Below are positions 22,479 through 35,402 of a stretch of DNA of 64,000 nt, piece by piece. The notes under the pieces were generated by a model. It was given only the letters and a program-made list of their open reading frames with translations, searched no databases and was not told the origin of the DNA. The translations under genes were made by a program, and so were the position numbers. Each line of letters begins with the position of its first letter. Position 1 is the stretch's first letter. The stretch spans positions 186,001-250,000 of the forward strand of contig WHUX01000064.1 of assembly GCA_015179025.1 (NCBI GenBank). The letters run 5' to 3'. This stretch comes from Terfezia claveryi (Eukaryota > Ascomycota > Pezizomycetes > Pezizales > Pezizaceae).

Positions 22479-23263
22479 GTGAGAGTGTTTCCCACAGCTA
22501 AGACATCAGCGTCAGCGTTGGCAACAGAACTTTCAAAAGTCAACGAAGCATGGGATAAATCGGATGTAGAAAGGCTTGTTGCTTGGATGGAAGAGAACCA
22601 AGAGAAGTTACGGGGAAAGCAAGCTGTATGGCATAAGGATGTGAAGGAGGAATTATTTAAGGATGAAGATGATATGACTATTAAGCGGATTTGAGAGAAA
22701 GCTGTCAATATGAAGACAGCTTAGACATGGACAAAGGGCTTTTTGGTTAAAACCGGTTGGGGATTAAGGCTGGAAAAAAAAATAAGGCATCTATGAATGA
22801 GACTTTAGAATCCCGATGTGCATTCTTTTGGAGGTTGGATGCCATTTGGGGAACCAAGCCTAATACAACGCCAATTCTCATTGCAGATACAGGGCTGAGT
22901 GATAGTTCGAATATTGAGGGCGAGGGAAAGAGCAAGGGAAAGGGCAAGGGCAAGAGCAAGGGTAATAATATGGATTCAGAGGATTCAGATGCCTCTGTAG
23001 TAGAATTAAAGGCACCTCCGAAACAGTTAAAACGAGATAGACTGGCATCTATTAAGCGGATATTAGAAGAGCGTACTACTACAGAGTCTGAGGATGTTTA
23101 TAAGAGAATAAAGATAAAGAAGGAAATCGAGGAGCAGCGCTTGCAAGCAGAAGACCAGCGATTTGACCGGCAGATCGAATCCAACGAGAAAATCGCTCAA
23201 ATGCAGGCAGATACAATAGCTCGAGTTGCACAAATCCAAGCAGAGGCACAGACGAAGCTCTAA
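22479..23263 (+). pseudogene. Myb/SANT-like ORF of a mobile element, broken
   Basis: Reads DVERLVAWMEENQEKLRGKQ then AVWHKDVKEELF, a pattern typical of Myb/SANT-like DNA-binding ORFs in fungal transposons. It is interrupted by TGA (22692) and TAG (22722) where arginine and tryptophan codons are expected. After a shift at an A9 run near 22775 it continues CAFFWRLDAIWGTKPN, a lysine/glycine repeat (KGKGKGKSKG) and a C-terminal coiled coil (KKEIEEQRLQAEDQRFDRQI). Both stops fit C-to-T changes. The ATPase relic starts ~175 bp downstream, so the two were probably one element. Confidence 0.55.
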
Positions 23264-23437
23264 CCAGCATTATTGGCTTAGTAGCTGGGAAGCAGGAATG
23301 GCTCGATCAAGAGCTCCAATACACAGGTATGGTTCAAGTATCTATGATGAAACCAAATAAGCTCTAATGTGTCAATAGACCTCCATATGGTTGTGCAGCA
23401 ACTTTCTACCAAGGTGGGGATATATTGTGATCCTTCT

Positions 23438-23893
23438 ATTTGTCAAAAATTGCCTTTCATGTTTGTTGACGTAGTGCCAACTGAACGTTTTGATATCGAC
23501 GAAGATGGCCGATTTGAGTATTACGGTCAGGAGAAATTTCAGGAATTATATGATGCTGCAAAGTCCATGAGGTTTCGAGGAATATAAAAGTATTTCTTGC
23601 ATGGCACCCTCGGCACAGGAAAGTCATACCTCCTTACCGCGCTGGCATGTTTATTGATGAAGGAAGGAATTAAGGTAGTTTACCTGCCGGATTGTCGTAA
23701 GATGTTGGCCGACGTATTTGAGTATCTTCACCAGGCGTTAAGGTTAACCTTCACTGGAAGTGTGCGATACGATACTATCCTCACGAGCTGTCAAGACCTC
23801 ACGAGCTGTCAAGATACCAAGGGGTTAATGAAGTTTTGTTCAGTGGCTTCACAGCCTTCTATTCATCATGGACCAGGTCAATGCTTGTTTTGA
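23438..23893 (+). pseudogene. Decayed P-loop ATPase, second copy
   Basis: Matches the 7.9-kb relic: FEYYGQEKFQELYDAAK, a TAA stop (23587), Walker A LHGTLGTGKSY, ALACLLMKEGIKVVYLPDCR and YLHQALRLTF. A tandem duplication of CACGAGCTGTCAAGA follows (23783-23815). The Walker B block LLFIMDQVNA is in another frame and is cut off at 23893 by a dispersed repeat. Confidence 0.65.
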
Positions 23894-23894
23894 T

Positions 23895-24235
23895 AACCCA
23901 GAACCCGCACGGGCTAGAGACCCACCCACAAGGGTGCCTTGCCCCTCGGGAGGGCATCTCAACCTGTGTGGGTTACCAGTATATCCCTATGGAGAGAAGC
24001 TATATCTATACGGGCTGAGATACCCTTACAGGGAGGAATCATGTCCATATGGGATGCGATGCCCCTACGGAGACAAATCATACCCAAGAGAACTTTGCAT
24101 CTATATACCCAAAATCCACCTGTGCTTCCATATTGGAATGGATTCCAAGATTTGTCACCTAGTTCCATACGGCACCAAGGGGCTCCACGATAATTGCAAC
24201 AGGCTAAGCCTAAGAAAGCAGTGACTATGCTAATA
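23895..24235. repeat. Dispersed repeat, copy 2 (full)
   Basis: Longer version of 15436-15640. It contains about five degenerate ~21-bp units (TATCCCTATGGAG, CCATATGGGATG, CCCCTACGGAGA) at 23965-24090, and it truncates the ATPase relic. Confidence 0.7.
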
Positions 24236-25571
24236 AGGTTAGTACTTATTTACTGTGGTGAGAGACCTCGCGATAAAGTAGTCTGGTTGGTACAAGCTTC
24301 TCATAGGCGATAAAGTCTTCCATCGCAGCACTAAACAGGCAATCTGCAATTATTTTCCTTGGCATTGCTTGATTACCTTTTTGGGAAGTCACACTAGTGA
24401 GTCCTGATTTTGCCTCTACTATTTCTGGTCTCGCAAACTACCATTTTAGGAATAGTGCTACTCCTCTTTTGGCACCATGCCAGTATTTTTGCTCGGCGAA
24501 TTCTATGGCTGTTAGAGGATCGGTGAGTTCTATAGCTTTTGGGATGGGGATATCGAGGCTAATATGGTCGCTCAATTCTAGGCTTCTTTGCACGCGGTGA
24601 TCGAGGCAGCTTTGCTCGGCGAATTCTATGGCTGTTAGCTTGCGGATATCGAGGCTAATTTGGCCTGTTGTTTCGAGCTTGACTTTGCTGTACTTTCATC
24701 GGTGGATTGGGGCAGTCATTAGGTGGTGCTAGTTCTGTATGTAGTGAGAGAATAATATAATTATTTTGAAATGCTTAAAATGCGAGCGTCGTGACAAGTA
24801 AGCCTGTGTGATTTTCGGTGCTCTCATAGAGATAGGAACACATAATATTGGTCAATCAGGAAGTATGGCTTAAAGTCATTTGCGTCTGGAGAGGCAGGCA
24901 AGGTAATTGTGCGTCTGCAGAGGAGCGGAAAGAGAGGTGCCTTAAGAAGGATGAGCTCGAGTGTGTCGCTCAACGAGCAAAGACCTGGAGCGTGTAGCTC
25001 AAAGAGCAAAGCGCCGCTCCAGGTACCGGTGTTTTGCAATAAAAGTGTCGTTAAGCACATAACGCACAGAGTGATACAACAAAACTGTCATTAAGTGCAG
25101 GAAGGTCCGGACGCGCATGAGATTGCTCCTGCGTCAGGACGCAGATTTTTTTTTGCTGATGAAGCTTTTACTATATCCCAAACGGCGGACAAAGGTCCAC
25201 AGCAGATTGGCATCTCTTAGGAGGTCTGGGGCGGACAAATGCCCACTGCACAACAGAAGTATAGATGGCTTCTACACTTGGATAACTTTGAGGAGAGTGC
25301 TTGAGGGGGGACTTGATGGGGTGCTCGTAATGCTCGAGGAGGGTGCTGAAGGAGGGCGCTGAAGTAGGGCGAAGGAGGGCGCTGAAGGGGTGCTGGAAGA
25401 GGCCGCAGATGGGTGCTACAACATACTTAAGTTACGAGTTGCAGCAACCTCGCTATGCTCAGTGTTAGTAGGGGAAGATAAGGAGTATGAGGGATAGGGA
25501 TTAGGATTAGGATTGTGTAATATGATCCTATTGTACTCTACATATATAACTAAATGAATAGAGATGACTAG
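24236..25571. other. Gene-free stretch with local duplications
   Basis: TTTGCTCGGCGAATTCTATG is duplicated at about 24488 and 24611, each followed by a GATATCGAGGCTAAT block. GCTCAA(C/A)GAGCAAAG is repeated near 24970-25005. AGGAGGGCGCTGAAG-type tandem units lie at about 25325-25395. A short TTAGGA run near 25497-25515 is not the fungal telomere repeat. No gene seen. Confidence 0.45.
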
Positions 25572-27638
25572 CTAAATCTTCCGCTTCTTTCTAGTTTCGG
25601 ACTTCACATACTCCGAAACCTTTGTTAATGATATCGTTAAAACCCATTGTTCTAGCCTGTCGATAAAGCCTTGTAGTTTCTGTGTCCTCTCTATTGTTTG
25701 GTCCTTTTCCTTCCTAGTATCCTTAAATGCTTGTTTCTTTGTCAAACCAGTTTGACTAGTGTCGGATTTTTCGGGAACGACAAAAATAAATTTTATTTTT
25801 CCAGTTTCAGGAAAGGATTCTATTAGGGGTTCTAAGCCACTCCACTAGAATAGCTGTTAGCCACTGTGTAGAAAAGAAAGCTCTGTATAGATGACAGACT
25901 TTTATTGAATGAGTATCACTAGTTGTCATTTGAAACAAAAAATGAGGAGGGATGATGGCATCAACAGTAATATTGTTCGATGCAATTGGCATATTGTACT
26001 TCTCTGACATAAGAGGGTCAGAACTCAAAAAATGATGCACCGTATAGGCTGGGAGATCAATGTCCATAGTAGAGGATGAATCCCCACTTCGATCACCCAA
26101 TTGGTATATCTATGAATAAATTAGATTATCTATTAACTGTTTTTATATTATTACTTACTGTGAATTTTCCCCCGCGCAGCAGGATCTTATGCGCAAACAC
26201 TTCGAAAAGGATACCTTTCAATGCCCCTCCCTCAAGCCAAGAGAGAATCTGCTGTAATTGGAAGGTATTGCGATCTAAAAGAATGGACAGACATCGCTCG
26301 CGAATGTATGCAGTAGCAAAGCACACCCTAGGAATATATAATTCATCATTCATTGGAATGACATGCAAGAGTTTGCCAGTGATATTGCCAACGGGTAGGC
26401 TACGGTAAGTGGGAACCGCCTCCATATCGAAACAATTAGCAACACAGTTAGGCTCAAAAAGTGATTCAAGGTCAAGCAGCCCATCAGGAGTAGTCATCGC
26501 CATGAGAGTTCTTGGCACACCCCCCCACTTTGTGTATAGTTCCTTGAGATTCTCCTGAGAAATCTCCTTTCCCATAGGTTGAAATTCTGTATTCCAGTTT
26601 TCCAACTCATGGAAGCTCCATGTGGGCATATAACGAAATTTGTAAAGTGGGGGTTTGACTCCCTTCCATTCAGTAATCTTCGGAGAGGTTACTATAACAA
26701 CTTTGCCATTAGAGGTTTCCGCTAGTGTTACTGCATCCAGCAGATGCCATATACCATTCCTTCCTAATAAATTCCCAAAGGACTCCACCCGGAATGCTTT
26801 ACCATCAGGATAGAGTACCTGTCGAGAATCTATCGTTTGTCTCAAAACTATATCGTTGGGGTAGTCTTTGCGGATCTTGTAGAGTAGAAATAAGGAAAAG
26901 TACGTTTTTCCAATGCCTGTACTACTATTAGACAAAACGATATTTGAGACAAAACGATATTTGAAAAAACAACTGACCTGGGGTTCCTGTGATGACCCAA
27001 TTTTTGACCGAAGGATTTGATATCTGGGCCCACAGAGTGTTATAAGCATCCCGAATGTAGAGTTTGCCCCCAAAGTCTTTTACCCCAGCCCAATAGGTGC
27101 CGTTGGGCAGTGTGATGCAGTTCTGCTCGTCTATTTTCGCATCGCTGAGTGATTGCCAAAATTGCGCAAGATCATCACCAGCTGAAAATAATTAGCACAC
27201 GATAATGTATTGTGGTGAGAACACAAAACATACGGCCACCTAAAGAGCTATTAAGTTCGTAATTCGGGACTGCTGGGGAATTGGATTTTTTTTGTACTGA
27301 GATAGAACAGGGAAGGTCAGCTATGATACAGTACTAAAACGAAATAAGTCTCACTTACCAGATGGAACATATACCAACAACCAAGTTCCATACTCCTTCA
27401 AAGCCGATGCAAGCTCCTCCGTCACCTCGAGCTTTACTGCCTCTTTGTCGTCGTCGTGTACTCCTTTCTTGGCCTTGATTGTGAGGCGACTAGTAGGATA
27501 AGCATCTAATTCAGGTGCCATTTTCTTTTTGATTGCTTCCTTGAGCTGGGCCACATATTTAATCCCTTCCAGTGTCACCAGGTCCCATTCGTTCTCAGTA
27601 TGGATGATCTTAAACCAAGCTTCACTTGCAGTTGCCAT
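25572..27638 (-). CDS. Crinkler (CRN) protein with ubiquitin-like header and P-loop ATPase, six exons
   Basis: My model: 27638-27359, 27296-27234, 27181 to about 26979, 26916-26159, 26109-25900 and 25844-25572, about 595 aa, with introns of 49-62 bp. Residues ~1-95 form the ubiquitin-like CRN header (EWDLVTLEGIKYVAQLKEAI). Residues ~115-450 form the ATPase, with YIRDAYNTLW, WVITGTPGIGKTYF (Walker A near 183), VVIVTSP and RYMPTWSFHELENW. The C-terminal part has DAIIPPHFLFQMTTSDTH then IKFIFVVPE, both common in fungal CRN/RHS-type proteins, and ends in a basic KKRKI. Intron 3 splits the Walker A codon GTPG|IGKT. No signal peptide is seen, which is usual for fungal CRNs. The family includes secreted or nucleus-targeted effectors and non-pathogenic homologues; the role here is unknown. 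No stop interrupts the model. Confidence 0.8.
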
Positions 27639-28558
27639 GATGGTCTGTTGATTGAGGCGGAGGAGGAAGGAGGGGGAAGATGGTGTGGGAATATGGGGGT
27701 CAGTAGGGGGGATGAGTGAGTGGGAGAGAACGGGATGTCTAGAATGTAGGTTGACGGGAAGTCTCGGTCCCAGACTCTTAGTAAACCTACTGCCTATTTT
27801 TGTGTCATATCCGGTCTTGGCAGAGTCATGGGGACAATCACATGAGTAATTAGATAATTGAGTACCTACAACTCTAATCCCACACAGAGTCAATGTACAG
27901 TGGTTTATTGCCAATTTACTGCGATGGGAGATCCCACGGAAATCCCTGGTGTTGTAGATGTTTCCTTTTATTTTTTTTGGTTGCTATTTGTTGCCATGGG
28001 AGAGGTGGAGAGAGAAGTCAATGCCGTCGAGATATTTGCTGTCCAGAGCTGTCTTGCGGATGGTGTTGCAGCAACTTGTCGAGTTTGGCATTTGCCCTTT
28101 GTTCTTGGAAAAATTCTTAGTTATCACCGGATTATAATCGTCTAAAACCTGTAATATGTACGAATAATTTGGAACAAACAAACCTGCAAGTAGGTAAACT
28201 GAGTTACAGTTGCTTAGCCTCACGAAGTGTAATTATGGATATTATTATTAATATAATAATGCCAGACTAGGAATTCGAATACCTACGGTATCAAGTGTAG
28301 TCTGGTTAAGTGAAGTGCTGCGTACAGCCGAGTATGGGAAGGTGTACGGAGTACACTTGCCTGAATCAGTTTGATTGGCTTGGCAAATTCCCAACGCGTA
28401 TCGCGTTCTTGCTAAAGTTTTTGTTCTCATTCGGCCAGCTTGGTGAAAGGTATCCACTATTTGTAACTCCCCACCTGTCACAACTCACCTAGGAGCAGTG
28501 CCACAGCTGAACACTACTCTACAACACCAATACTCCCCAAATTCACGAATTGCTATAG
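27639..28558. promoter_or_regulatory. Divergent intergenic region CRN/POL1
   Basis: About 920 bp between the two start codons. It contains AT-rich blocks (ATTATTATTAATATAATAAT near 28240-28260) and one TAGTCTGGTT motif near 28306. Both promoters should lie here; no specific sites identified. Confidence 0.35.
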
Positions 28559-31500
28559 ATGTCATCTCGTCCTAGTCGGCGCTCTGCCGCCGTTCGCCCT
28601 CACGGCAAATTTGCTGAGCTTCGAGCCCTGCGTGAGGCGGGAAAAACCAGGCTGAGCGCTTATGAAGTTGAAGAAGAAGAACAAATCTACGATGAACTTG
28701 ATGAGGAAGGCTATCGAAAGAAGATGCGAGAGAAAATGCTGGAAGATGATTTCGTTGTGGATGATCACGGTGAAGGGTATGTGGAAAACGGGGAAGAGGA
28801 TGACTGCGACAGGGCGAGGAGGAGGGGCTATTACAGTGACGAGGAAGGGACTGACGAGGCTAAAGGGGTAGGAAAACTCACTGGTATGGTTCCGAAGAAT
28901 TGATGTTGACGTCTGGCTGACACTCATTTCTGGGACTCAGCAAAACGGAAACGCCAGCTTGAGGAAGACAAAAAAAAGAAAAAGGCAGAACAAGAGGGAA
29001 ATATTGCAAAGTACTTCAACACCGCTAGCACTACCGCCCAAAGACCTAAACCAACAGTGGCTACGGAAGACGATGCAGCTTTTATGGCAGATTTATTGGG
29101 TGATTTTGACAATACTACTACCTCAGCGACCTCCTTCAGCAGTCGACGCCGTGTCAATGAGGACCCAGCACCCAAAGCCAGGCGTCTTTCGCCACCAGTG
29201 AAGAGCAGGAACGACAGGCCCCGAGTCAAGTTCGAACCCGAATCACCATCAAAAGCGATTGCAAGCTCCCCCCCGCCAACTTTCAGTGGGGCTAATGATG
29301 ATTTTGATGATGATCTAGTGATGAATGCAAATTATGATGATAGCGATGTTGAGATGGGAAACATGCTTGAGCCGCCATCCTCTCCCACCGTGAAGGCTGT
29401 GCAGAGAAGGACAGGCGCCATAGCTCTAGGCGACGATGACGATGATGTGGCTGTTATGGAAATCAAGGGGCACAATGGTTTGGGAGGAGCTGCTGTGAAT
29501 ATATCCGCATCTCGGGCGGTGCCCGTACCCAAAGTTGAGGAAAAGAAACTACTACCGGCTGTAGACGTTGATTCATCGTCTTGGAAAAAGATTGCAGCCA
29601 ATTTGAATGTGACTAGCGTTCCGTCCTATGAATCCGTTGGTGCGGGAAAATTGAATCCCAAGGATGCAGTAGAAGCAGATGGGAGCCTGAGATTTTTCTG
29701 GATAGACTACGTTGAAGTCAATGGGTCACTGTGTCTTTTCGGGAAGGTCAAAACGAAAAATATGGATCGCTTTGTGAGTTGTTTTGTCAAGGTAGACGGG
29801 ATGAAGAGGAATCTATATTTCTTACCCCGGGAATTTCGCATGTGTATGTACTGCCCCTTTACATTTCAAGCTGGAGACGTAACCAACCGAACGGAAATAG
29901 GCAGTGGTGTCCAAACAGAAGAGGAAATTAAGATGGGAGATGTTAAAAACGAAGTCGATGACCTATTATTTAAGCATAATGTGATGTCACACTCTAGCTT
30001 TCCGGTCTCTCGAAAGTATGCCTTCGAATTGTTCGACATTCCAAAAGAGGGCGACTACCTTCAGGTTTTATACCCTTACACAGGTAACGGTTGCTCTCAT
30101 GTGGCGGGGGACCTGGCCACTAATTTGCTGTAGATGCACTACTGGAAATAGACCCAGATACGAAGTATGAGACCTTCTCTCACGTCTTCGGGACACATAC
30201 GGCATTGTTCGAACAGTTCGTGCTCTCTCGAAAGATAATGGGACCATGCTGGCTCAACATCAAAGGAGCAGACTTCCAGGCCGTTACAAATGTTGGTTTT
30301 CAATTCTTGCAACTTTAAAGTAACGCTAATCGTTTAGGCATCATGGTGTAAATTGGAACTTCAAGTTAACGACCCATCGAACATTGAGAAAGTCGGTGAT
30401 GGTGAAGGGAATCCGCCACGATTGACCCTCATGAGTATTTCTCTGCGAACAAAATTAAACCCGAAGAATAACAAGCAGGAGGTGATTGTTGCCACTACAA
30501 GAATATATGAGGATATTTCCTTAGAGGATGCCACCTCCCCGGAAAAGCTACCTTCCCATACTCTGATGGTTGTTAGGCCGCCACAAGGAGTATTCCCGCC
30601 TGGCTTTGAAACGGCCGTCAAAAGGCATGGTGGTAACATCAAATTGGAAAAGACAGAGAAGTCACTACTAAACGTTTTCTTGAGTAAGTTATCTGGTTGC
30701 TTCTAACAGGTAGTTGATACTGATAATTGGAATAGCAAAACTCCAGTTTGTTGATCCAGATGTGATAATAGGCCATCAACTGGAAAATGTTGATTATAGT
30801 ATCTTACTTCACCGTATGAAGGAATTGAAGATACCCAATTGGCATAGGATAGGGAGAATGCGAAGAAGTGAATGGCCAAAATATGGTGGCCGCTTTGCCG
30901 GAACTTTTTTTGCTGAACGGCGGCTGGTTGCCGGCCGATTGATTTGTGATCTTGCGAATGACCTTGGAAAATCCCTGATGACCAAATGTCAATCCTGGAG
31001 TTTGACAGAGATGTGCAATCTAATTTTAAGTGAGGAGAGAACCGATATAGATGCGGAAGCGGCCTTGAAGACCTGGGGAAGCACCGCACCAGGGTTGCTT
31101 GATTACCTTATCCACTCTGAGACGGACACATTCTACATTGCAGCCATTGCGCTAAAGGTCCAGATGCTTCCGCTCACGAAAGTCCTCACAAACTTGGCCG
31201 GAAACTCGTGGGCGCGAACATTAAGCGGAACGAGGGCTGAGCGGAACGAATACATCTTGCTACACGAGTTTTACAATAACCAGTATATCTGTCCAGACAA
31301 GCACACCAAGGGTAAAAAGGAGGATAAAAAGCCACATGGGCAGGATGAAGAGAACCCAGACGATGAAGAGCGAGCCGATGCTGGGAAAAGGAAGGATAAA
31401 TACAAAGGAGGTCTCGTTTTTAAGCCAGAAATCGGTTTATACGATAAAATGATCCTCGTCATGGATTTCAACAGTTTATATCCAAGCATTATACAGAAGT

Positions 31501-33377
31501 TTAACATTTGCTTCACAACTGTGGCGCGCGAAAACCTGGATGATGTGACTGTCCCAGAGGCTCCGACGGATGCGACTGAGGGTATATTACCAAAGCTGAT
31601 ATCCAATCTCGTTAATCGAAGGAAGCAAGTGAAGGGTTTAATGAAGGACAAAACAGCTACAGCAATTCAAAAATCACAATGGGACATCAAGCAACAAGCC
31701 CTCAAACTGACAGCTAACTCCATGTATGGCTGTTTGGGGTACGAGCGCTCGCGGTTCTATGCTCGACCATTGGCTATGTTAATCACATATCAAGGTCGCC
31801 AGATCCTTCAGAGCACAGCAGACTTGGCCAAGTCTATGGACCTGAAAGTAGTATATGGTGACACTGACTCGGTCATGATTAACACCAATGTCACTGAGTA
31901 TGCGGAGGCCTTGAAGATAGGTAATGAATTCAAGAGAGCGGTGAACGAAAGATCTCGCTACCTGGAGATTGACATTGATAATGTTTTTGAGAGACTTTTA
32001 TTACACACGAAGAAAAAATACGCAGCAATTAACCTGATTGAGGTTAATGGCCAAATAGAGAGGAAAATGGAAATCAAGGGATTGGATATGAAGAGGAGGG
32101 AGTATTGCAAAATCTCTAAGGAGGCGAGCGAGTAAGTACTTCTTTCGTTCCTAGCGCAAGCTACCCAAGATCTGAGAATCTTGATGAATGAGCCACTGAT
32201 AGGTACATAGGGCAATCCTGAAGGAGATATTTTCAGGAAAAGAGAATGAAGTTGTTGTCGAGGCAGTACATGATTATCTTACAGAGCTGGCTAAAAAAGT
32301 TCGAGCAAATTACTTCGACGCCCATCTGTATACTATCTTCACTAGGCTAGGTAAAGAGCCAGAAGAATATCCTAATGGAAAGACAATGCCCCATGTCCAA
32401 GTGGCTCTGAGGAAGAAAGCACGAGGAGAAACGGTCAAAGTAGGGGATGTCATTCCATTTATCGTTACTGGAGAAAGCCAGGGAATAAGTAGCAACCCTG
32501 CGGAGAGAGCATACACTCCTCGGGATGTGGCCAAAGGTGACCACGAGCCTGGTAGGTCCACACTCTAGTAGGCTGCTGAATATTTTTGCTAAGCACAATA
32601 TGCACAGATCATGAATGGTACCTCAGCAAGCAGATTTTACCTCCAATTCAGCGACTATGTGCTCCAATAGAGGGTACGGACGTTGCGCGATTAGCAGAGT
32701 GTCTTGGATTAGACCCACAGAAGTACCAAATAACCAACCATGACGGTGACGCCGTAGAGAAGGACTTGACTCCTCTTGAGTCCACAATCCCAGACGAAGA
32801 AAGATACCGTGATGCGGCTCAGCTTACTCTGAAATGTCGACAATGCAAAGAGACGTTCAACTTTGAAGGGATCAATAAATCTCGAGAACAGGTTTCTGCT
32901 GAAGGGATTGTCTGCTCTAATCCCAAGTGTTCCGTTACACTCTCTGTAACTTCTATCGTGGCACAGCTCGAGCATCAACTTCGCCAACAGACCACTTTAT
33001 ACTATGAAGGCTGGCTTATCTGCTCTGATGCAGACTGTGGGAACCGTACCCGTCAAATGTCGGTGTATGGTAAGCGGTGTCTCGGCCCACAGGGGCTTGC
33101 CAAAGGATGTACAGGAAAGATGGGCTACGAATACACTGCGAAGAGGTTATCCAATCAGTTACTCTACTACCAATCCTTGTTTGACGTAGCCAAAGCTAAG
33201 GACAAGGCCATGGGCAAGAACGCCGAAGAGGTGAAGGTGCTGGCGGACCTGAACAAACACAGGTTCGGTGTAATTGAGAAGGTAGTAGAGAAATACCTGG
33301 ATAAGTGTGGGAGGAGATGGGTCAGTATGGATAATATTTTCTCATTCTGCGTACCTGCTGTCACGGCTCCGGTGTAG
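28559..33377 (+). CDS. POL1: DNA polymerase alpha catalytic subunit, eight exons
   Basis: Family-B replicative polymerase that extends the RNA primer in the polymerase alpha-primase complex in the nucleus. I place introns at 28884-28940, 29844-29900, 30084-30133, 30292-30337, 30684-30735, 32132-32210 and 32552-32607. The exons sum to 4422 nt (1473 aa), close to yeast Pol1. Seen in order: an acidic N-terminus with EGNIAKYF, the [18 protein letters not shown] block, GPCWL, the exonuclease-like region ([14 protein letters not shown]), [10 protein letters not shown] (about aa 881), [18 protein letters not shown] (about aa 1011), KKKYAAI and [11 protein letters not shown]. The C-terminus has two cysteine clusters ([24 protein letters not shown]) that hold zinc or an iron-sulphur cluster. 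All catalytic aspartates are present. The 29844 intron is a multiple of three and could be missed by gene callers. Confidence 0.97.
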
Positions 33378-35402
33378 CGGTGTAATTATAAGGCGAGTGA
33401 AATATCCGTGCTATGGGATTTTTTTTGTTTAATGGGGCTTAGAGTTTTGTTATTTGGCTGGGTACCTAATGTAATTTGATTGGAATTGACGTCGACAGTC
33501 TCAGACCATCTGAACTAGCCTGTTGGGATCTTCTACCTGACACACATACCGTACTTCATCTACCTCAAAATGCATATCACATCTTCAAACGTTGACGGCC
33601 ATGTCGACGTCACTTCGCCCGAACTTTGATTTGCAGTTGAATTCCTGGTTTTTGACGATCCTTTATAGTGACAGATCGCTAGACAATAGTCACTGGAATC
33701 ACACCAAAAGTTCCCTCCCGTGGACACCCGCATAATTACATTTATGTTGCAGCGGTTTTATTTGATTGAGTGTGAGCTTAATGCTGAATTTTTGAATTTA
33801 AAGGTTAGAGAATACGGATACGCTAGGTACCGAGCCTAGTCTGACCCTCCACAGAGAGAGACTGTATGTTAGTCTGGTTGCACGAGTATGTATACTTCTC
33901 TTACGTTCGTCTCTTTTTTGAAGCACCTTCCACGAAATAGAAGAAGCTTACGTACCTACCCCACTAACCTACCCACGGAGGAATAACCGAGCCGGGGCTT
34001 GATATGCAAAAGTCGTAATCTAGATTAAGCAACCGAGAAACGCCCTACCTATAAAGTGTTTTCCATGAGAGTACGCGTTCCGCATATAAGGAAAGGGGCT
34101 GTGCATTTGGGCACATGAACATAATTACTGTACAGTGGCATCACCAATCTGGAATATAGACGGTAGAACTAACTCTTTTCAGTAGACGAAAGCTTGGCTT
34201 TAAATCTAGTCTGGTTGGCAACTTTAATATATCAAGACGTCGCTTAAGCATCACGTAACCAAGTCTGTTTCTGGCATGGATATGAATAGAAGTGGACCGA
34301 TGCAGCTTACGTGGACTGTGGATTCTGGAGGGCTTGAGGTTGGTGATGCATTATTTCTTTTCGTAGAGTACTTTGAACTGATCGTCTCGTTATATATTAG
34401 GCAACCCAAAAAGTACTGTTTATTGATGATCTGTCAGTTCGAAATGCTAATAACGTATTATCTAGGACAGAAATCCGAATAAAGCCTGCGAAAGCGCTTT
34501 ACGAGAGTCTGATAAAGACTGAATATCACATTGTCTCATGCGCGACAACATGAACATAGCCTCAGGAGCCTATATTTATCGTACTAGGCAATATAGTGGC
34601 GCCAAAGGAGGAACGTAGATAATCCCCACTAAATCTTTTATTTCGGGGCAGAGAAATATCAGTTACCTACCGGCTGCTCTCTAGTGTCAGATTCAAAAAT
34701 GGCCTTCATCAGTAGCACTTACAATTGTCTGCGATTCGCAATTTCCATTTATACCCTTTCGTCCCTTGGCTTTAGAACCCTGTTAGTGAGAAGCTGCAGG
34801 TACAAGGTGTTAAAATTTCATTATTGCACGGTTATAGGGGAAAAAATATTGATTCCAGGAATGTAGGTATACGAAACAGCACTTGTTCCCTACTGGACGA
34901 TTTTCAGCCATCACTTTCCCTTGTATTCGTGGATGACTGGCTTGGAGACAGTGAGAAGAGAAGGCCCGAAAGTCACGCTTATCAAGCCCCCTGCAAGCAA
35001 GTACCTGCGTATGCGTGATCAGGCAGTAAGTGTCTTCTCTCTGATGTGGATGTGTGTGAGCGTGTGGTGTGTGGCCATACAAGTACTTAATATACCCTCG
35101 TGCAGCGCGGTACCTTTCTTTTGCTCTCTATCCTTCATCATTACGGTACTTGAGCATTTAAAGCCGGAATTGGTACATATGTAGCAAGGTGTCTCAGTCT
35201 GCAAAACACAACTTCCAATCTCTGGAATTTCCTGCGCCTTAATATCCAGACACCTCCTTTTCGTTTTTTCTCGCCTGTTCCTTTTTGCATAATTGGGATT
35301 CCGATATACTGGATAATATAACTAAACGAGGTTCACGTATTTATTATACTTCAGCCACACAGACTTTCATATACTTTAGCCACACGGACTTCTACAGTCA
35401 AG
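33378..35402. other. 2-kb intergenic region, no gene seen
   Basis: AT-rich. Two TAGTCTGGTT motifs near 33870 and 34205. Short frames at 34276-34482 and 34684-35204 have no recognisable motif. Confidence 0.35.

Noticed and set aside
25490..25520. Telomere-like GGATTAGGATTAGG run
   Set aside because: The unit is TTAGGA, only about three units long, and not TTAGGG; no chromosome-end context.
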